Shown here: piece by piece, positions 58,663 to 64,000 of the stretch
How positions within the stretch are numbered: the first letter of the stretch is position 1
Layout: the number at the start of each line of letters is the position of its first letter
DNA from: Unio delphinus
Taxonomy: Eukaryota > Mollusca > Bivalvia > Unionida > Unionidae
Assembly (NCBI GenBank): GCA_029339505.1
Contig: JAQISU010000036.1
Coordinates: 960,501-1,024,500 of the forward strand
Length of the DNA: 64,000 bases
Direction: 5' to 3'
Translations under genes and position numbers: made by a program
Notes under the pieces: model-generated
What the model was told of the DNA's origin: nothing
Seen by the model: the letters and a program-made list of their open reading frames with translations, nothing else
Database searches by the model: none

Positions 58663-59608
58663 GCCCATGCGGTGGTAATTGAGTATCCTCAGGTATCACT
58701 TGTAATTGTTGTCTAGTAAAACCCCGTTGAGGGGCAGTTGAATCCAGTTTATAGATTGGAAGTCTACCCGTAGATCGTGTTATACTAGATATCTTATGTG
58801 CAGTAATACTCCAAATAGGATCAGTAGCCCTTTTTGTGCCACCCTCAAGCTCTTCTGGTTCGTATAAGTACCTCACAATGACATTACTACCAAGAATTGG
58901 TTGGGAAACGCTAAAATCTTTTTGAATTTCCATTTCAGGTATTGACTTCTTTTTAATCGCATTGATAGGTTTCATGTTGATGGTTCTAGTAATCTCGTTA
59001 TTCAGTGCAGTAATCACAGCTGGTAACCTTTTAACCCATTCACGGGATCTTTTTTCTTGGATGAATTCTTTTGCGTATTGATATCCAAATAACCGTTCAG
59101 CAAGGGTTTTATTAAACCGTTCTACAATGGCCTGATCACGATATAGCGCAGTATGTCCTCGTCTAATAGTGACTTTATGATTTTTCATTATTGATAACAC
59201 TGCACCCTGAAATTCCTTGCCAGGATCAATTTGTAATAGATTTGGCCAGTGCAGAGGACTCCTTCGATAAATCCTTTCAAATGCAGAAGCCACTTCAGTG
59301 GCTGATTTTGTTTTTAACGGTTCTGCTTCTTTGTATCGACTTGCAATATCAACTACGGTTAATGCGTATTTGTAACCATGATCATGTGGCAGAAATAATA
59401 GATCAGCCTGATGAACTTCATTAGGAACTGTCACATCAAAATGCGAGAAATTGATTTGTTTAGGCGGTGGTAGATAAATTTGCCATAGTGCCTGTTTGGA
59501 TAACCAATGAGCCGCAGTGGCCTTTTTCACTTTTGCGGCGCTAGCGAGTTTATGGATTGCTGATTTACCCCTCCAGTATCCTCTTGGGGAATAATAAATA
59601 GATTCCAT
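58655..59608 (-). CDS. retroviral-type DD35E integrase
   Basis: About 317 aa from ATG 59608 (a longer frame upstream lacks ATG and would overlap the PLA2 stop). The rve core shows HQADLLFLP (D69), LQIDPGKEF (D128) and ALYRDQAIVERFNKTL (E163), so the second Asp and Glu are 35 apart, the classic DD35E. A C-terminal beta-rich region (VIVRYLYEPEELEGG, then PIYKLD and RGFTRQQLQVIPED) resembles integrase SH3/chromo-like tails. The frame is intact. It would insert the element and create the 5-6 bp target duplication seen here. Confidence 0.93.
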   Translation of the reverse strand: MESIYYSPRGYWRGKSAIHKLASAAKVKKATAAHWLSKQALWQIYLPPPKQINFSHFDVTVPNEVHQADLLFLPHDHGYKYALTVVDIASRYKEAEPLKTKSATEVASAFERIYRRSPLHWPNLLQIDPGKEFQGAVLSIMKNHKVTIRRGHTALYRDQAIVERFNKTLAERLFGYQYAKEFIQEKRSREWVKRLPAVITALNNEITRTINMKPINAIKKKSIPEMEIQKDFSVSQPILGSNVIVRYLYEPEELEGGTKRATDPIWSITAHKISSITRSTGRLPIYKLDSTAPQRGFTRQQLQVIPEDTQLPPHGLN

Positions 59609-59615
59609 GTTGTTA

Positions 59616-60145
59616 TTAATTACCAGCACCTAACATCAATTTACTTTTCATAGCCGATTTTATCAAAAAGGAAGCCAATTTTTCTTTGAAAGATTTATCA
59701 GAAATAGCATTTAACGCATGAATTAATTTCACATCTGCTAGATGCCTGTGCTGCAGATTACTGCTTTTAGAAGATACATCATGAAGGTAACAGGCCTTAT
59801 CAATAGCGTTTATTGGTTCCTCACCGGGTCGGGGCTGATTTTGATCATTGAGTCTGATATCAAGTCTTGTTCCCGGTCCACAGTAGCTATATCCTGGAAG
59901 GTGCTTTTCTCCAGGGTATTTTGCCCATGGGGTTCCAGGGAGTTTAGTTAGCTTGGCTGCGATATCACCTCCTCGTTTTTTTTTAAAGGTTCCTTGAGTT
60001 CCTTGGGTTTAGAAACAAATCTAAATTTCTTTGTACTACATTGTACGCATTTACCAGAAAGCGCTGATCGGTTATTTTTAGTTGTAATCGTCGTCAAGTC
60101 ATCTGTGCCAGTACGTTTTTTACACTTCACACAATATAGATCCGT
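59616..60145 (-). pseudogene. zinc-finger plus phospholipase A2-like protein, frameshifted
   Basis: The N-terminal part has CVKC and CVQC pairs around TKNNRSALSG (a DUF5679-like zinc knuckle). The expected start position holds ACG at 60143-60145, and no ATG precedes it in frame. A run of nine A on the coding strand (59976-59984) shifts the frame. The second frame continues KLPGTPWAKYPGEKHLPG, then SYCGPGTRLDIRLN, then DKACYLHDV (HD at 59778-59783) and a helical C-terminus, with TAA at 59616. 'CGPGT.L' with 'D.AC..HD' is the Ca-binding loop and catalytic His-Asp of parvovirus-type PLA2 domains, used elsewhere for endosome escape. Adjacent to integrase, 7 bp apart. Confidence 0.75.
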
Positions 60146-60162
60146 AATTTATATATAACGGC

Positions 60163-60828
60163 ATGAATATAATTGATTATTCAGCTAGCCGACGACGGGA
60201 ACCTATTAAACATCATGAAATGTTGCCGAATTCAATTAGAATGATTATAATCGGACCATCTGGAAGCGGAAAGACACAACTGCTACTTAATTTGATAACG
60301 AGATGGATGAAATGGAACAAATTGTATTTAATAGCCCCGAGTGTAGACGATCAGCGATGCTATGAAGTGCTAAAAGATTTTAACGAGAAAGCAAAAGAAT
60401 TTCAAATCGATGAAGATTTTATTGAGTTTATTACTGATATAGAGGAAGCCCCGAGCATTGATGCTATTGATGGAAGTATTAACAATTTAGTGGTATACGA
60501 TGATATCATGTTAGATAATCAAAAAAATCCTGCTAGAATATTTTCCCGAGGCAGGCATAAAAACACTGATGTGATCTATGTCACTCAACGGTACACACAA
60601 ATACCAAAAGTGATCAGAGATAATTGCAATGTGTTGTGTGTATTTAACGGCGTTGATACTCATACGCTACGAAATATTCATCAAACTTGGTGCAGCGGTG
60701 ATATGAATCATAATCAGTTTAGAAATTTCTTTAGTCACGCTCAGTCAAAACCACACGGATTTGTGACAATAAATTTAGCAGACCCTAGGACACGATATCG
60801 TATCGGACTTGATAAAATATTCGGTTAA
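60163..60828 (+). CDS. A32/FtsK-type genome-packaging ATPase
   Basis: 221 aa, ATG at 60163, 17 bp from the divergent PLA2 gene. Walker A IIIGPSGSGKTQLL (31-38 core), Walker B NNLVVYDDIM (about 108-117), a later TQRYTQIPKVIRDN segment (sensor-like) and a C-terminus that ends DKIFG. Length and motifs fit the packaging ATPase of Polintons, virophages and related DNA viruses, which pumps DNA into the capsid. The last ten codons and the stop lie inside the right inverted repeat. The frame is intact. Confidence 0.92.
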   Translation: MNIIDYSASRRREPIKHHEMLPNSIRMIIIGPSGSGKTQLLLNLITRWMKWNKLYLIAPSVDDQRCYEVLKDFNEKAKEFQIDEDFIEFITDIEEAPSIDAIDGSINNLVVYDDIMLDNQKNPARIFSRGRHKNTDVIYVTQRYTQIPKVIRDNCNVLCVFNGVDTHTLRNIHQTWCSGDMNHNQFRNFFSHAQSKPHGFVTINLADPRTRYRIGLDKIFG

Positions 60829-61000
60829 CCCTTAGCAGCAGAGAGGGTGAGTGACAACGACGTTGCGACATTTTATGATTCGCGAATGCGAATCCCATGT
60901 TCACTGTCATTTTTTCGCGAGAAGGGTCTAGTGTTATTTGGAGGGGGTATAATCAAAAATAAAAACAAAAAATGTTGTAGGATTCACCCTCTCTGCTGCT
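60798..61000. repeat. right terminal inverted repeat (203 bp)
   Basis: Reverse complement of 44888-45090 with one mismatch. Inner 17-mer pair at 60834-60850 and 60984-61000. Encodes the ATPase C-terminus at its inner edge. Confidence 0.95.
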
Positions 61001-61005
61001 ATAGT
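61001..61005. repeat. target-site duplication, right copy
   Basis: ATAGT(A), followed at once by the array sequence ACCTGAAAGAGG, as in uninterrupted sister units. Confidence 0.8.
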
Positions 61006-62143
61006 ACCTGAAAGAGGATATTTGCATTACCAATCGACTAAACATTTGCAGTATTTTGAACCGTTTGTTTATGTTTATTGACCACCGTTTTGAAAGTGAG
61101 AAAAGGAGCATTATTCGCTATCTAAATTCAAATAGTTTGAAATCGTTGAGGACACGCCACATTATTTGTTCCAAGCTATTTTCACTGCCTATCCTTCACA
61201 TCCACTTCATAATCCGAGATTGAGAAGTTAGTATGTCTTTCTTCTCTCTACATGCTTGACGTGGTATATGTAAATGGTGATAACAGTTGTTAGGATAAAC
61301 AAATGACATTCATATTAGGAGTGGATCTTAAATTATTGAAAATATGAAAGAGAGTATTGCATATATAAACATTATTTAACATTAACGAAAAGGAATATAA
61401 CTTTAGTGTTGATTTTGGTCCTTAAGTTTGCAAGGTTTAACTTATCAAGCATTGTATATTAGGTTTGAGGCTGAATCCTGACATTTGCTTGGTCACATGC
61501 CATATGCCACGAATAAGCGTAATCATTATTTGATGCCTTAATAATGTTTGAGAAACACATGCCATGAGGGTTAATGTAAAGGAAGTGAAGAAATGTTCCA
61601 TATCCGTTATCTCTTTAACACGTTTAATCATGGATGACAAGTATTAATAATAAAATGAACAAGGTTCTTGAGGTCAAATCTGCAACTTGTACAGTTTACT
61701 GATACACCCGTCACTGTGCGTGTATATTACGCAATAAATGTAATTTGAACCTAAATTTGTTATCATCGGATGTGTTTCAAACAGTTCAAACTTCTCGCGG
61801 GTGTTTCGTGATTTTGTCGTAAGCAATATGTTTTCTAAACATTTGTTGAACAATGTTTTATATGACCATACTGGTTGTTATTTTGTCTATTCATTTGTTA
61901 TTTCTTTGAAACAAATGGTCACAACGACAGCGTCATTAAATATTATAATCATTTGTTTTGGATGGATATCGTTGTATTTTATCTTTCGTAAGAAGAATAT
62001 GTTATCTTTTGATTTCCATTTCAGTGAATTTTAGAGGGAACAAGCAGACTTCGTCTTAAGAATGGCAACTAAAGACACGATAATCTTGATAATCTGTATA
62101 CATAATTGCTTTGAAACCTATCATCAATATTTATACAGTTTAC

Positions 62144-62257
62144 CTTCAGAACAGTTCTTTCCTCGCCAGCCTGATGAACAATTACAGGAGTAGTCGCCAA
62201 TGGAATTTGAACAGACGCCACCATTCGCACACGGAGAATTTAAACATTCATTGACAT
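62144..62257 (-). CDS. EGF exon, array unit 6
   Basis: 114-nt phase-1 exon, donor GTAAAC at 62138-62143. It encodes the same EGF as units 3-5. This is the most 5' exon of the mucin-like gene visible in the window. More units probably lie to the right. Confidence 0.88.
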
Positions 62258-63601
62258 CTGAAATATAATTTTTCAAGACATTACATTTTCAAACACAGTA
62301 GTATTCGGCATCTATTATACACTTGAACCATACTACACAGCAGCAGTATAATAGAGAGTTGCAATTTAGGTGATCAAAATAATCATTTCCTGTCTATAGC
62401 ACGATGTGCATCCTCACAGGAGTCCGTGCGAGAAGGACTGCAAACGATGTAATAGTCCAATTGTTATCAAATATATCTGGAAGACATTTCTTCAAAAAAA
62501 TATGAGTTGCTGACAGTATAAGGATGTATTGACTGTTTCCAGGATTCAGTTTAAATGGGTTCTGCGGAAAACAAAACTCCATGGTTTCATCGAATATCCT
62601 GAATAATTCCTGATTGTTTTAAGCATCTTTAATTTTTATTGTAGTTTCCATTTTGTCCATCATTATACGGAAGCTTGGAGTTGTGTCGATACTCCTCTGG
62701 TATTCATTCAAAGAGCTCTCTACTTTGGGATTTGTGATACATTTCCCGATTGTCCTGAACATAGTTCGCGGTACCGTAAATAATATTTTCATGTTTACTT
62801 ATTGTTCAAAGAATCCAATTTGCCTGTTGCATTTGATTAAACTGTCGGACGTTACAAGTGTTTTATACATTCCTAATATCACTGAAAGAAAGACTCGTTC
62901 AGGTCTATTAATGTTACCTGTTCAAAACGTATTTCATTTTAAGTCACCCTGATATATCTTTGACCAGATACCTTTGACGTTTGAACATATGCGTCTATGT
63001 GTGTTATCACAGATACCTCGAGTATTCGTTTATTTTCAAACATTTTATATCTCCTACGTCTCTGAGCATAAATAATGATCATTTGTTTCCAATCGTTTGC
63101 TTCCGTCTATCGAACACAGTTTCTTTGCTTGATCAGAATCAGCTGCAAATGAGGTAGATAATACATCCATGCAAGAATAATAGGTCATTACCATTGACAG
63201 ATTTGTTACGCAGCAATAACAAATTGCCGTCAGATTGATAGGATACATACAAAAGAATATTTATTTTAAATCGATTTCACATAAGCAACAATGTCATGAA
63301 TTGTTTTACAACCGTATTTAACCTTTAAGAAATGCAAAAGGAATCTGTACGTTTGTTTAGCAAATACTTATTACATTGCAATGTTAAAGTAATAAATAGC
63401 CAAATATAATGTTCACACTTCATTCAGATTTTATTTGCTCACGTGTATCGTGTTTGAATGAGAATAAACACTGCATACGACTTACACAACCTCTTAGCAA
63501 CATATTCATGAAATTAAAGATAATTAAAGAAACCGTCATCATCCGTTCCCATTTTAATACGTTTGGGAATCCACGACAATTGTTTGTTTCTTGAAGAATC
63601 A

Positions 63602-63937
63602 TTATGTAAATTGACTTTGGTTATTCAGGTGAAGATAGCAAATTATTGGTACTTCGTGTCCAACTATCACTTTCATTTTACATTGCGCGAATGTCAGATT
63701 AAAACTCGCATTCTTGATCATCAGCAGTGATTCAGAAGGATCAGGCCTCTCAACTAAAAGCGAGTGATATTTAAATGCGTTGTAGAAATAGCAACACAGA
63801 GATTCATAGTTTGGTTCTTCTTCAACTTTTATCCGAACACATGTGTGAGTGGCGTCATTACATATTTGAATCGCTTGTGAAAAATGAGAGGTGTATAACA
63901 GGTGAACCAGGCAGAAAATGATAATTGTTCTTTCCAT
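63602..63937 (-). CDS. 111-aa secreted-type ORF, array unit 6
   Basis: Intact frame with the MERTIIIFCLVHLL signal peptide. Replacements KMKVIVGHEV and YLHLNN relative to sisters. No recognised domain. Confidence 0.35.
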   Translation of the reverse strand: MERTIIIFCLVHLLYTSHFSQAIQICNDATHTCVRIKVEEEPNYESLCCYFYNAFKYHSLLVERPDPSESLLMIKNASFNLTFAQCKMKVIVGHEVPIICYLHLNNQSQFT

Positions 63938-64000
63938 TATGCTTCAATTTAACTGAGAGCAACACAGGTATGCTATGTCGTTTTTAAGTAATTCAAGATA

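Larger units (their letters stand above)
44888..61000. mobile_element. Polinton/Maverick (adintovirus-like) element, 16.1 kb
   Basis: Complete element bounded by 203-bp inverted repeats starting AGCAGC. The left flank ends ATGGT(A) and the right flank begins ATAGT(A). Sister array units read GAATGGTACCTG or GAATAGTACCTG uninterrupted, so the target duplication is 5-6 bp with one mismatch. Gene content is the Polinton set: PolB, retroviral-type integrase, packaging ATPase, adenain-like protease, double-jelly-roll capsid and penton-like protein, plus PLA2-like and zinc-ribbon genes. Virion genes run leftward; PolB and ATPase run rightward; integrase and PLA2 run leftward. Several genes are interrupted, so this copy is probably not autonomous. 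Confidence 0.95.
26370..64000 (-). repeat. tandem array of ~3.86-kb units within the gene
   Basis: The same ordered landmarks recur: 111-codon ORF, EGF exon with GTAAAC donor, and decayed EGF exon. Taking 'AATAATTGTAATTTGAACC' as unit start, units begin at 30171, 34033, 37894, 41754 and 61733. The first three intervals are 3862, 3861 and 3860 bp. The fourth is 3861 bp once the 16.1-kb Polinton and its target duplication are removed. A diverged older unit precedes them (about 26.4-30.2 kb) and the last is cut by the window edge. Units from 30171 onward differ only by scattered substitutions and tiny indels. Confidence 0.93.

Noticed and set aside
59191..59424. 77-aa plus-strand ORF inside the integrase region
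   Set aside because: Shadow of the integrase gene on the opposite strand.
44888..61000. Contaminating virus contig joined to host sequence
   Set aside because: Clean host junctions, target duplication and matching empty sites in sister units show a real integration.

Overview
The window is animal nuclear DNA from an AT-rich, microsatellite-laden invertebrate genome. It has spliced genes with GT-AG introns, extracellular EGF/NIDO/AMOP/VWD domains, CR1-like and Penelope-like retroelement relics, and an endogenous Polinton (Maverick). A marine lophotrochozoan, perhaps a mollusc, is my guess from repeat style; the sequence does not prove it.

Host gene (minus strand, 5' end beyond the right edge, 3' end beyond the left edge). 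One large secreted or membrane mucin-like gene runs through the whole window. I could place 21 exons. From right to left these are seven 114-nt phase-1 EGF exons (62144, 42170, 38310, 34449, 30588, 26794, 23880), three exons of a NIDO domain (19402-19526, 18703-19026, 16294-16489), two of an AMOP domain (13984-14252, 12472-12685), three of a VWD domain (11691-11933, 11013-11153, 9568-9768), a post-VWD exon (8702-8947), a beta-rich linker (4103-4313) and four cysteine-rich or EGF exons (3229-3398, 2353-2514, 1758-1880, 294-422). Every junction from 23880 to 294 keeps reading phase, which is strong support for the model. Introns hold a 1-kb TTTACTA/TTTACA satellite, a 1.6-kb 21-bp minisatellite, TA/TG/AG/TTA/GATA microsatellites and two decayed retroelement fragments.

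Tandem array (about 26.4 kb to the right edge). A unit of about 3.86 kb carrying one good EGF exon, one decayed EGF exon and a 111-codon secreted-type ORF is repeated. The leftmost copy is old and diverged. The next five are nearly identical, so the EGF exon count grew recently by intragenic tandem duplication.

Polinton/Maverick (44888-61000, 16.1 kb) sits inside one array unit. It has 203-bp terminal inverted repeats and a 5-6 bp target duplication, and the sister units supply the empty site. The left arm (minus strand) carries the virion module: penton-like protein, two-TM protein, repeat-bearing fibre-like protein, adenain-type protease (broken), membrane-active protein, double-jelly-roll major capsid protein and small basic or acidic proteins. 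A 2-kb control region has TATA boxes, a CRE palindrome, a nested inverted repeat and tandem leader copies. The right arm carries a zinc-ribbon protein, a PolB - SF1 helicase - HNH fusion (broken), a DD35E integrase, a zinc-finger plus phospholipase-A2-like gene (broken) and an A32/FtsK-type packaging ATPase. Capsid, integrase and ATPase genes are open; replication, protease and PLA2 genes are interrupted. Most frameshifts lie on A/T homopolymers, so decay, assembly error and programmed shifting must be told apart. The fused polymerase-helicase-HNH gene and the PLA2 gene hidden by its frameshift are the most interesting contents.
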